DNA of 64,000 bases. Origin: Rhodospirillaceae bacterium. Lineage in GTDB: Bacteria > Pseudomonadota > Alphaproteobacteria > Rhodospirillales > Casp-alpha2. Each line of letters starts with the position of its first letter. The stretch's first letter is position 1. The notes beneath the pieces are model-generated. The model was not told the DNA's origin. It saw only the letters and a list, made by a program, of their open reading frames with translations, and did not search any database. The position numbers and the translations under genes were made by a program. Shown here in pieces: positions 1-8,125 of this stretch. Location: the NCBI GenBank assembly GCA_016845145.1, contig JAERTE010000117.1:1-64000 (forward strand). Reading direction: 5' to 3'.

Positions 1-41
1 CGCTCTGCCATCAGCTCGTTAGGCACCAACGCAGCACAACG

Positions 42-69
42 ACCATAGAGAGAATATCGGAAAAGTCAA
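42..69 (-). promoter_or_regulatory. Possible sigma-70-type promoter reading out of the window
   Basis: On the minus strand TTGACT (64-69) and TATGGT (42-47) are separated by 16 bases. They would serve a gene to the left of the window. The surrounding 1-226 stretch is AT-rich around 60-110 and shows no convincing gene. This is a motif match only. Confidence 0.25.
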
Positions 70-226
70 TTTATTCCTTTTATAGTTTTTTATTCTCTTT
101 TAGCTAATGCGTCCGCATCCGTGCCAAAAACGGCCTTCACACCATGGTTAGGTCTTTTGCGTGCTCTTGACCCAAGCAGACTTGAGATACGGGCTGTTAA
201 ATATCCGCTTTGCATTCAGTTTTGTT

Positions 227-982
227 TCACACCGCTTTTGATAAGAAACTTCCAATCAACGCATTGAACAAATCCGGCTTTTCCAGATGAGCACAATGAG
301 CACACTCGGGAATGAGGCCCAGCGAGGCGTTATCAATGCTCTTTGCCAATGTAACCATCCCGTCGACGCTATACGACCGATCCGCATCGCCGCCGACAAC
401 CAATGTCGGCATTTCAAGTTCATCGAGCCGATCGGCAACGCTCCAAGCAGGAAATTCCTTAAGACAAGATTCGACCGCTTCCAAAGAGGACCCCCGGCCG
501 GCATCAGCACAAAATCCGTACATTGGCGCATCGCTGCCATCGACGAACCAAGATGCCGTGACAGCTGCGGCTGTATTCTCCAAGCCTTGATCCAAGATAC
601 GCTGCAAGTTTTCTTCAAACGTTTCAAACCGCTCCGGCAAATCACCTGAGCTTGCAGTCGCATAAAGAATCAGCCGATCAACACGTTCGGGAAAATCGAG
701 CGCGGTTTGCAGCGCTATCATACCGCCCATCGAATGGCCGAGAAGCGAAAACGTTTCAATACCCAGTTCGTCTAGGAGGGCGATTTGCGCTCGGGAGAAA
801 TCGGCGAAAGTTCGAGCAACCGGTTCATCGGCGCTTCCGGCGAAACCCGGCAAATCGGGCACGATTACATCATACATATGGCCGAATGCCGCCATCTGAG
901 GTGTAAAATAGCCCGAACCGCCCAAAAAACCGTGCTGAAGAACCAAGGCCGGTCCGGCGCCATGACGCATGAAGTTCAGCAT
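227..982 (-). CDS. Alpha/beta hydrolase
   Basis: A 251-residue soluble hydrolase of the alpha/beta fold. The nucleophile elbow GHSMGG places the catalytic Ser at about residue 84. The acid is probably Asp199 or Asp201 in VVGGDADRS, and the His is in the C-terminal AHCAHLEKP motif (about 229). The start has AGGACAA seven bases upstream. It follows the ProW-like permease after only 15 bp, so it is probably the last gene of the operon that starts at the PLP enzyme near 5.8 kb. Its substrate cannot be read from the sequence. Given the context it may cleave an ester or amide form of the imported compound, but that is inference. Confidence 0.85.
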   Translation of the reverse strand: MLNFMRHGAGPALVLQHGFLGGSGYFTPQMAAFGHMYDVIVPDLPGFAGSADEPVARTFADFSRAQIALLDELGIETFSLLGHSMGGMIALQTALDFPERVDRLILYATASSGDLPERFETFEENLQRILDQGLENTAAAVTASWFVDGSDAPMYGFCADAGRGSSLEAVESCLKEFPAWSVADRLDELEMPTLVVGGDADRSYSVDGMVTLAKSIDNASLGLIPECAHCAHLEKPDLFNALIGSFLSKAV

Positions 983-997
983 ATTCGTTGTCCTGGC

Positions 998-2563
998 TTA
1001 CCTCTTCTTACCTTGAACAATCCGGTCGAGGATCATGGCGCAGAACAAGATCGAGAAACCAGCCAGAATGCCTTGCCCCACGTTGGCGTACTGCAGCGCC
1101 TCCAGCACGTCTTCTCCCAGCCCCTTGGCTCCAATCAGAGATGCAACGACGACCATTGCCAATGAGAGCATGATGGTTTGATTGATGCCGGCACGGATGG
1201 AGGGGGCGGCGAGCGGCAAATCAACCTTGGTCAGCAGATACCACTTGCTGGCACCAAACGAGACCGCAGCCTCGCGCACACTTTCGGGTACGCCGCGCAG
1301 ACCGAGCACCGTAAGCCTGACGACGGGCGTTCCACCGAAAATCATCGTGGTGACCACGGCGGCTGGTTTGCCGGTGCCAAAGAAGGCAATCACGGGAATC
1401 ATAAAAACGAACGCCGGCATGGTCTGCATAAAATCCATAATCGGCTGGATGAAGGCGTAGAATTTGGGCCGCCTCGCGCAGAACATGCCGAGCGGAATAC
1501 CGATCACAATGGACAAGCAAGCAGCCGTTCCCAAAAGCGCCAGCGTTGTCATGGCTTTTTCCCAAAATCCCAACAGACCCATATAAGACAAGAAGGCACC
1601 GGAATAGATTGCCATTCGGGGACCGGCTGAAAGCCCGGTCAGCAGGACGATAAAGCTGGCGATGACCATCCACGGTGTTTGGACGAACATCAATTCCAGC
1701 GCATCAAGCAGCGCACGAATACCAAGCGTGATGAAATCGAACAACACGTCACCGTTGGTGACGCAGAAGGTAAAGAAGGCTTCGACCCATCCAATCGTCG
1801 TCAGGCGAATTCCCGGCTCGGTTGGAAAAGCCGTCAACAAGGGGTAGGCGCCGGGGAAACTGTAGTGAACCACCGTTGTCGCAACGATGATGACTGTGAA
1901 GACCGCGCTCAACGCCATATGTTTGGCCGGCATGCCGGACGCCACTGACGAATCCGACAGCCATTCGGAGAACCGGTGTTCGAGTGCAGTGTTGGCATAA
2001 AGCGATTGCGCGATCTTGACGACGATCAAAACCACGAAACCGACAAGCGCGATGGAAATGCCCGATTCTTCCAACTGCTGGGCCTCCAACCGGATACCAC
2101 CGATGGCATTCTCCAGAGACTCGACCGTGCGTTTGTAAACGTCGACCTTGTCCGACCCTTTTTCGATAGCCGCAGCCAGTTGCTGCTTTCGGAGTGCCAA
2201 AGTACCTTCGATTTGGGCGATGCGCTCCCATGCACTGGATGAGAGGTCACCAAATAGGCCGCGAATGATTTCAACGAATGCGAACGTTTCGATGATCAGG
2301 AAGGTCAGGCCCCAATTCCACAACCCACGCGCACCGAACCACACAGGGCCGAAAACACCGGCCCAGAGATTGAAGGTTGGAAGAAACTTCGCCTCGCTGC
2401 CGATCCGTTCAAACTGCCGCGCATAGTATTCTGGATTGGTGCGGACGAAGGCTCCGACATGTTTCAGACGCGCGGCGGTTTCGTTGGCGGCGGCTTCTTC
2501 TGTAGCCATCAGAGCGGGCCCTGCCGCCTCTGCAGCCGCAGTATCAGCGGTAGGTGTGCTCAT
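998..2563 (-). CDS. ABC transporter permease, ProW/OpuAB family, with long N-terminal extension
   Basis: Inner-membrane permease of a quaternary-amine-type importer. The C-terminal part (about residues 300-515) carries the binding-protein-dependent transport fold, with the EAA-like loop around GVPESVREAAVSFGAS. At 521 residues it is well over the usual ProW size of about 280-355. The extra N-terminal part has a DUF2628-like hydrophobic stretch (FNLWAGVFGPVWFGARGLWN, about residue 65), then a charged probable coiled coil (about 110-165) before a further membrane segment. The ATG overlaps the stop of the upstream ATPase gene by ATGA, so the two are translationally coupled. Family assignment is firm; substrate is not. 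Confidence 0.88.
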   Translation of the reverse strand: MSTPTADTAAAEAAGPALMATEEAAANETAARLKHVGAFVRTNPEYYARQFERIGSEAKFLPTFNLWAGVFGPVWFGARGLWNWGLTFLIIETFAFVEIIRGLFGDLSSSAWERIAQIEGTLALRKQQLAAAIEKGSDKVDVYKRTVESLENAIGGIRLEAQQLEESGISIALVGFVVLIVVKIAQSLYANTALEHRFSEWLSDSSVASGMPAKHMALSAVFTVIIVATTVVHYSFPGAYPLLTAFPTEPGIRLTTIGWVEAFFTFCVTNGDVLFDFITLGIRALLDALELMFVQTPWMVIASFIVLLTGLSAGPRMAIYSGAFLSYMGLLGFWEKAMTTLALLGTAACLSIVIGIPLGMFCARRPKFYAFIQPIMDFMQTMPAFVFMIPVIAFFGTGKPAAVVTTMIFGGTPVVRLTVLGLRGVPESVREAAVSFGASKWYLLTKVDLPLAAPSIRAGINQTIMLSLAMVVVASLIGAKGLGEDVLEALQYANVGQGILAGFSILFCAMILDRIVQGKKR

Positions 2564-3636
2564 GATACTTCCGTCCCTTCAATCACGGTTTGCAGAATGT
2601 CGCGTCGGGTAACCACGCCGACGTCCTGCCCGCCGTCTTGGACGACGATGGGCGCTTCGGCATCAATAGCCATCTGGATAAGGGTGCTGAGCGTCTCGCT
2701 CTCTTCAACGCGTGGCGCATCTGCGCCCGGTTCACCATGATCGGCTGTATGTTCCGCCAAGGGCCGCATGACGGCATGTGCGCGAACAACCTTGAGACGC
2801 GAGATGCCTGCGACAAAATCGGCGACATAATCGTCCGCCGGGTGCATGACGATGTCTTCGGCTGTGCCGATCTGGACGACGCGGCCATCGCGCATGATGG
2901 CGATACGGTCCCCAACGCGAACGGCCTCGTCCAAGTCATGGGTGATAAAGATCGTGGTTTTTTCCAGCACCGAAGAGAGCTTAATGAACTCATCTTGCAA
3001 CTGACGGCGGATCAATGGATCGAGCGCGCTGAACGGCTCATCCATCAACAAGACATCCGGATCGGCGGCCAGGGCGCGGGCCAAGCCGACACGTTGCTGC
3101 ATGCCGCCTGAAAGCTCATGGGCGAACTTGTTCCCCCAGGCTTGGAGCTCAACAATCTTAAGAATTTCAGCGGCGCGGCTGAGACGTTCGTTCTTGTTGA
3201 TGTTGCGGATTTCCATGGGCATCGCAACATTGTCCAACACCGAACGGTGCGGCATCAGCGCGAAATTCTGGAACACCATGCCAATAGTCCGATTGCGGAA
3301 ACTGCGCAATGCATCAGGCGCAAGCCCCATCACGTCGACACCATCGATCTCAATACTACCGAAGGATGGTTCCAACAGGCGATTGAAGTGGCGTACCAAC
3401 GTCGATTTGCCACTGCCGGACAACCCCATGACACAGAAAATCTCGCCGCGCTGCACTTCAAAGCTGACCTCGGCAACACCGACGACCGCATTATAACGTT
3501 CGAGCACTTCCGCTTTGGAAAGCCCTTCTGAATTGATGGCGCTCATCGCTTCGTCGGCATTTTCACCGAAGATTTTCCAAACGTTCTCGACTTTAATGAC
3601 GGTATCGCCTTCCGCGGCGGCGGCTTCACTGGTCAT
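2560..3636 (-). CDS. ABC transporter ATP-binding protein, ProV/OpuAA family
   Basis: ATPase of the importer. Walker A is GLSGSGKST (about residue 72), the signature is LSGGMQQR, and Walker B is VLLMDEPFSALD. A reduced CBS-like C-terminal region follows, ending in VVTRRDILQTVIEG. CBS domains in this family sense ionic strength or nucleotides in OpuA-type transporters, but here only part of the usual pair is visible. A strong GAGGAGG ribosome site precedes the ATG. The gene sits between the binding protein (upstream) and the permease (4-bp overlap downstream). The linker region around residues 290-310 is acidic and looks variable. Confidence 0.92.
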   Translation of the reverse strand: MTSEAAAAEGDTVIKVENVWKIFGENADEAMSAINSEGLSKAEVLERYNAVVGVAEVSFEVQRGEIFCVMGLSGSGKSTLVRHFNRLLEPSFGSIEIDGVDVMGLAPDALRSFRNRTIGMVFQNFALMPHRSVLDNVAMPMEIRNINKNERLSRAAEILKIVELQAWGNKFAHELSGGMQQRVGLARALAADPDVLLMDEPFSALDPLIRRQLQDEFIKLSSVLEKTTIFITHDLDEAVRVGDRIAIMRDGRVVQIGTAEDIVMHPADDYVADFVAGISRLKVVRAHAVMRPLAEHTADHGEPGADAPRVEESETLSTLIQMAIDAEAPIVVQDGGQDVGVVTRRDILQTVIEGTEVS

Positions 3637-3678
3637 GGTATCCTCCTCAATCTCGATGGCTCGGACATAGGAAAAGAC

Positions 3679-3720
3679 CGTGGCCGCCGAAACCCGCCGA
3701 AACGGGTGCCGACGGCCACG
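3679..3720 (-). promoter_or_regulatory. Nested hairpin between binding-protein and ATPase genes
   Basis: CGTGGCCG (3679-3686) pairs perfectly with CGGCCACG (3713-3720), and an inner ACCCG/CGGGT stem (3692-3696 with 3703-3707) sits in the loop. There is no T-run. Such hairpins between a binding-protein gene and the rest of an importer operon usually stabilise or partly terminate the mRNA so that the binding protein is made in excess. The role here is inferred. Confidence 0.5.
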
Positions 3721-3733
3721 AGAGTCGGGACGT

Positions 3734-4702
3734 TTAAAGCCCTAACCAAGCGTCGACGCGCTTCGGATTTTTCTTAATCCACTCACTGGCGACTTCCGCC
3801 GGATTGCGCCCTTTGCCGGAGATTTGAAAGGCGAAATTGGAGACGTCGTCAGCCGTCAACTGAAACCGCTCGAAGAACTCGGTGATTGCCGGCGAACGGC
3901 CTTTCAAGGAATTCGACCAGGCAATCTGTACATTTTTCAGGGCATCCTTGGTCGCCACTTTCGATTTCTTGTACCAATCGGGCGAGTCCGAAGGTTGCAG
4001 CATTTTGTACATGGCCGGATCGAATTTCGGCTCGCTCAACATCTTCACATCGAACATGTACCAAACTGCGTGCGGTTTGTAGCAATAGAAAGCATAGCCT
4101 TCGTTCTTGGCGATTGAGTCCTTGATGCGTGCGGTCTTTACGCTTTCTTCGGCGCGGATCGGCTCAATGAACGGCAGCAGGTCGTAGTCGCGGACCTTGA
4201 CTTCATTGACGTTGGCCGATGCCCAACCAGGCGCGCCGATCCACATCTCGCCCTTGCCGTTGCCGTCACTGTCCATTTTCTTGGCGACGTCGGGGCGGCC
4301 AAGATCGGCAATGTCGGTGATTTTGTTGGCTTCACCGAATTTCTTGGACACGCAGAAGCCCTGGTTGCCTTCATAGGGATTCTTGGAAAGCGTGACGGTC
4401 TTTTTGCCGTCCACGTACTTCTTGGTGAAGCTTTCCTGGTTGGGAAGCCAGACATCGGGGTGTACGTCGATATCGCCCTTGCCCTGGTCCATGCCCTGGA
4501 AGATCGTCGCGTTGTTGCCGGGAACCAGATCGGCCTGACCGCCGATCTTTTGTTCGACCACGGCCTTCAGAAGGTGCGCGATCGCCTGTGCACCGGTCCA
4601 CGATGGCATACCGATATTGACCTTTTCGGCGCTGAGTGCCGGTGCGGCAGCGAACGAAATCGCCACTGCACTTACCATTGCCATTGCTGTTTTCTTCATC
4701 AT
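3734..4702 (-). CDS. Periplasmic substrate-binding protein, ProX/OpuAC family
   Basis: A 322-residue secreted binding protein with a clear signal peptide (MMKKTAMAMV then a hydrophobic core, cleavage after ALSA, about residue 25). The mature part has the OpuAC/ProX pattern: an early PSWTGAQAIAHLL segment, DVWLPNQ, and scattered Trp residues that in this family form the aromatic cage for trimethylammonium groups. GAGGAG precedes the tandem ATGATG start. It is the second gene of the minus-strand operon, 68 bp after the PLP enzyme. Glycine betaine, a related betaine or a zwitterionic sulfonate are all possible ligands. Confidence 0.9.
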   Translation of the reverse strand: MMKKTAMAMVSAVAISFAAAPALSAEKVNIGMPSWTGAQAIAHLLKAVVEQKIGGQADLVPGNNATIFQGMDQGKGDIDVHPDVWLPNQESFTKKYVDGKKTVTLSKNPYEGNQGFCVSKKFGEANKITDIADLGRPDVAKKMDSDGNGKGEMWIGAPGWASANVNEVKVRDYDLLPFIEPIRAEESVKTARIKDSIAKNEGYAFYCYKPHAVWYMFDVKMLSEPKFDPAMYKMLQPSDSPDWYKKSKVATKDALKNVQIAWSNSLKGRSPAITEFFERFQLTADDVSNFAFQISGKGRNPAEVASEWIKKNPKRVDAWLGL

Positions 4703-4770
4703 TTACTCCTCTGTTGGTGTTTGAATCTTGCAGTTGAAAGCGGGTTAGCGCCCGCCCTTATCAATGTTCT

Positions 4771-5802
4771 TTATGCCGAGAGGCGCTTTTCATCCGCGCC
4801 CAGCATTGGTTCGATCATGTCTTCGTAGCCGAACAGAGCCACCGAGCCGCCGGTATGCAGGAAGGCGACATTTTGTCTGGTTTCGAAGAAGTTATTTCGG
4901 ATCAGCCCGATCATTCCGGCCATTCCCTTGCCCGAGTACACCGGATCCAAAAGAATGCCTTCGCACCGTGCAGTCAGATTGATGGCTTCGAGCGTCGATT
5001 GGGCCGGGATTCCGTATCCTTCGCCGACGTACCCATCGTCTACCAATATCTTGCTCGATGGCAGGTCGGAGGCGCCGATGGCCTCGGCCGTAGGCTGAGC
5101 CAATTTATGCACCGCCTTGATTTGCGCGTCCTTCGGCTGGCGCACGCTGATCCCCATTACCGGGATGTCGCGCTGTAGGGCGAAAAGACCGGCGACGAGG
5201 CCCGCCTGCGTGCCCGTGCTGCCGGTGGCCATGACGATCCAATCGATCTGCGTGCCGGCATCGTCCGCCTGCTCACAGATTTCACGGGCGCAATCGACGT
5301 AACCCAAGGCACCGGTCACGTTCGAGCCGCCGCCGGGAATGAAATAGGGCCGGCGCCCCTGACTGCGGAGCTTTTCGCAGAGCTTTTCGGCTTCGGCATT
5401 CATGTCCAGGCCGCCGTCCCGGTATTCGAGGGTGGCGCCGAAGACCCGGTCGAGGAACACGTTGCCACTTGTGGCGTAACCGGTCCCGGCAGTAGTGACC
5501 CTGTGCTCCAGCAGTGCGTGACAGTCGAGCCCGGCTCGGCAAGCCGCCGCCGCCGTTTGGCGTACGTGGTTGGATTGAACAGCACCCTGGGTCACCAGCA
5601 TGTCGGCGTTCTCGGCAAGCGCCTCTCCGACTAGGAATTCCAGCTTGCGGGTCTTGTTGCCGCCGGATGCCAGGCCCGTGCAGTCATCGCGCTTGATGAA
5701 AAGGTTCGGGCCGCCAAGGTGTTCGGTCAAGCGCGGCATGGCTTCGAGTGGCGTATTGCGGTGGCAAAGCGCCATACGCGAAAAATTAGCGAGGTCGATC
5801 AT
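4771..5802 (-). CDS. PLP-dependent lyase of the D-cysteine desulfhydrase / L-cysteate sulfo-lyase / ACC deaminase family
   Basis: A soluble fold-type II PLP enzyme of about 343 residues. The PLP lysine is in GGNKTRKLEFLV (about residue 50) and the phosphate-binding region includes TGSTGTQAGL. The start chosen has GGGGA five bases upstream; an in-frame ATG at 5814 lacks a ribosome site. The RDDCTGLASGGNKTRKLEF block resembles CuyA, which splits L-cysteate to pyruvate, sulfite and ammonia. CuyA loci are often controlled by a divergent LysR gene, as here. No sulfite exporter or sulfite dehydrogenase is adjacent, so D-cysteine desulfhydrase or a deaminase remains possible. It is the first gene of an operon with a betaine-type importer. 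Confidence 0.8.
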   Translation of the reverse strand: MIDLANFSRMALCHRNTPLEAMPRLTEHLGGPNLFIKRDDCTGLASGGNKTRKLEFLVGEALAENADMLVTQGAVQSNHVRQTAAAACRAGLDCHALLEHRVTTAGTGYATSGNVFLDRVFGATLEYRDGGLDMNAEAEKLCEKLRSQGRRPYFIPGGGSNVTGALGYVDCAREICEQADDAGTQIDWIVMATGSTGTQAGLVAGLFALQRDIPVMGISVRQPKDAQIKAVHKLAQPTAEAIGASDLPSSKILVDDGYVGEGYGIPAQSTLEAINLTARCEGILLDPVYSGKGMAGMIGLIRNNFFETRQNVAFLHTGGSVALFGYEDMIEPMLGADEKRLSA

Positions 5803-5867
5803 CGTATTCCCCATCGCGCGACTTGGCGCCGCGTTGATTGTTGATATTTGGTTTGGTGTCGCTTTGT

Positions 5868-5943
5868 GGCAAACATGATGACTGCAGCCTGCCGGTTTGG
5901 TCCAATATTATGTTTGCCTAACATGATGCATTATTTGCATAAT
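5868..5943. promoter_or_regulatory. Probable LysR operator and divergent promoter region
   Basis: The short space between the divergent PLP-enzyme and LysR genes holds GGCAAAC (5868-5874) with its inverted partner GTTTGCC (5912-5918), two copies of AACATGATG (5872-5880 and 5920-5928), and the perfect dyad ATTAT-TTGC-ATAAT (5930-5943), which is a T-N11-A-like LysR box. It ends ten bases before the LysR start. LysR regulators commonly bind such sites to control the divergent gene. Confidence 0.45.
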
Positions 5944-5952
5944 AATGGCGAT

Positions 5953-6873
5953 ATGGACTTCCAGTGGATCAAGGACTTGAGCGCGCTAGCGTCGACCGGC
6001 AATTTCTCGCGCGCCGCTGAGCTCAACCACATCAGCCAACCGGCGTTCAGCCGGCGCATTAAGGCGCTGGAACAATGGGTCGGCGCGCCGCTGGTCGATC
6101 GTTCCAAGCATCCGGTGAAATTGACGGAAGCCGGCGGACAAATCTTGGAGGCCGGCCAGCAAGCCATTGATCGGTTGGAAACTGAGAGGGCGAATGTGCT
6201 CGAAGCCCTGTCCCAGCCCGACCGCTATGTTGTTAAATTTGCCGCGCAGCATTCGATCAGCTGGCGGTTTTTTCCTGACTGGCTGCAGGCGTTCGAGGGC
6301 GCCTATGGTGCCGTGATGTCGCGGCTGCGTGCGGACAATCTGCCCAACTGCATCGATGATTTGAAAAAGGGCGATGTGGACTTCGTGATTTCCTATGAGA
6401 ACGATATGCAAAAGCCTGTCGATGCTGACCATGACCTGACCTCACTGACCATCGGAGACGATTGCTTGATACCGGTTTGCAAACCACAGGCCAATGGCCG
6501 GCCAATGTTCGACATCGATGAGCAATCGATCCTGCCGATCCCGTTTCTGCGGTTCGGTGCCGACGCACCCATCGGTTGGCATGTTGAACCGTTGCTTGAA
6601 AGGCGGCACCTGAAATCGCGGTTGAAAACGGTCTACGAGAATTCCATGGCTGGCGCGCTTCGCATCCGCGCCCGGGACGGAATGGGGGTTTCGTGGCTAC
6701 CAATGACCCTCGTTCAACCCGACATCGATTCGGGATTGTTGATAGCAGCCGGATCGGATGAATGGAGGGTCAACGTGGATATACGGATTCATCGCCTGAA
6801 CGCCAACCGAAACACACTCATTCGAAAGATATGGTCTTTCTTGGCGCTCCGCGAAGGCGTTCCTCTCGCGTAG
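5953..6873 (+). CDS. LysR-family transcriptional regulator
   Basis: A DNA-binding regulator of about 306 residues. The N-terminal winged helix-turn-helix reads FSRAAELNHISQPAFSRRIKALE, followed by the linker helix and an effector-binding domain (about residues 90-300). The ATG at 5953 begins the conserved MDFQWIKDLSAL segment; longer in-frame starts would add a non-conserved tail. It is transcribed divergently from the PLP enzyme and importer operon and is the likely regulator of it. If the enzyme is CuyA, this would be a CuyR-type regulator. Confidence 0.88.
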   Translation: MDFQWIKDLSALASTGNFSRAAELNHISQPAFSRRIKALEQWVGAPLVDRSKHPVKLTEAGGQILEAGQQAIDRLETERANVLEALSQPDRYVVKFAAQHSISWRFFPDWLQAFEGAYGAVMSRLRADNLPNCIDDLKKGDVDFVISYENDMQKPVDADHDLTSLTIGDDCLIPVCKPQANGRPMFDIDEQSILPIPFLRFGADAPIGWHVEPLLERRHLKSRLKTVYENSMAGALRIRARDGMGVSWLPMTLVQPDIDSGLLIAAGSDEWRVNVDIRIHRLNANRNTLIRKIWSFLALREGVPLA

Positions 6874-7129
6874 TCCGGGCGTCTATAATCGAATCTCGAT
6901 CCGGCACTTCCCGTAAACCCACCGTTAGGCCGCTAATGGCTAGTTCCAGCCACTCCGGCAACCACCGCTGGTCTTCCGCTTTGAAACCCGAAAACAGACA
7001 GTCAATCCGGGGCGGATGGAGCTCGGACCGGGAACCCATGATTGATACCCGATAAGCCTATGGGCGTGCACATAAACAATGCGAAGAGACATTTCCGGTC
7101 AAATTCGGACCGTCGTCGGGATGGTCGCC

Positions 7130-8086
7130 TCAGCTAATCCCGTTCTTCCCCATGGCCAGGAACTTTTCGCGGCGTTTGGTTTTGAGAATTGCGCCATCGT
7201 GCTGAGCGAGGCCCTCAAGAGCCTCTGCCACGGCATCGCCGGTCTCGGTGATTATGCTCTCGCGTTCACGGTGTGCACCGCCGACGGGTTCGGGAATAAT
7301 CGAGTCGATAATGCCCAACTGTAGCAAATCTTGCGCAGTCATCCGGAGTGCGGCCGCGGCCTCCTTGGCCAAGTCACCGCTACGCCACAAGATCGACGCG
7401 CAGCCTTCCGGCGAGATGACGGAATAGACCGAGTGCTCCAGCATCTGCACGCTGTTGCCGACAGCCAACGCAATGGCGCCGCCGGACCCGCCCTCGCCGA
7501 TGATGACGCTGATTAACGGCACCTTGAGGCCGAGACAGGTCTCGATGGAGCGCGCAATGGCCTCGGCCTGGCCGCGTGCCTCGGCGTCAATGCCTGGATA
7601 AGCGCCGGGCGTATCGACCAGCGTGATGACCGGCAAACCGAACTGGTCGGCCATCTCCATCAACCGCTGGGCCTTGCGGTATCCTTCGGGGCGGGCCATG
7701 CCGAAATTGTGGCGCACGCGGGCTTCGGTATCGGCGCCTTTTTCCGTGCCGATGACGACAACCGAGCGGCCCCGGAAGCGCCCTAACCCGCCGACAATGG
7801 CCTGGTCGTCGGCAAAGGCGCGGTCGCCGGCCAGCGGCGTGAAATCGGTGATCCAACCCTGGATATAGTCGATGGCATGCGGGCGGTCGTGATGGCGGGC
7901 CACTTGGGTCTTCTGCCACGGCGACAGCTTGGCGTAGGTCTGCACCAAAAGCTTATCGACCTTGGCCTGCAGCTTGCCCACCTCGTCGGCAATATTGACC
8001 TCGCCGGAACTGCTGAGATGGCGCAGTTCCTCGATCTTGCCTTCAAGTTCGGCAATGGGTTTCTCGAAATCCAAGTAGTTATGCAT
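7130..8086 (-). CDS. accA: Acetyl-CoA carboxylase carboxyltransferase subunit alpha
   Basis: Alpha subunit of the carboxyltransferase that moves CO2 from carboxybiotin to acetyl-CoA, the first step of fatty-acid synthesis. At 318 residues it matches the family length. It begins with the typical [18 protein letters not shown] helix and has the conserved crotonase-fold blocks [45 protein letters not shown] and [14 protein letters not shown]. It lies 39 bp after the malyl-CoA lyase in a run of minus-strand genes led by the 646-residue protein and xerD. A malonyl-CoA supply role is certain from the family. Confidence 0.97.
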   Translation of the reverse strand: MHNYLDFEKPIAELEGKIEELRHLSSSGEVNIADEVGKLQAKVDKLLVQTYAKLSPWQKTQVARHHDRPHAIDYIQGWITDFTPLAGDRAFADDQAIVGGLGRFRGRSVVVIGTEKGADTEARVRHNFGMARPEGYRKAQRLMEMADQFGLPVITLVDTPGAYPGIDAEARGQAEAIARSIETCLGLKVPLISVIIGEGGSGGAIALAVGNSVQMLEHSVYSVISPEGCASILWRSGDLAKEAAAALRMTAQDLLQLGIIDSIIPEPVGGAHRERESIITETGDAVAEALEGLAQHDGAILKTKRREKFLAMGKNGIS

Positions 8087-8125
8087 AGCTACTTTCTACC
8101 ACGTGGTGACCAAGCCGACACGCCC

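Noticed and set aside
1-60. Possible tRNA 5' half on the minus strand (GCCTAACGAGCTGATGGCAGAGCG-like reading).
   Set aside because: The putative D-stem halves are not complementary and no anticodon or T-arm can be placed inside the window.
6818-7039. A 73-codon minus-strand frame at the end of the LysR gene (contains RWLPEWLELAISGLTVGLRE).
   Set aside because: It overlaps the LysR gene, lacks a convincing ribosome site and matches no family I recognise. The 6874-7129 gap is otherwise empty.
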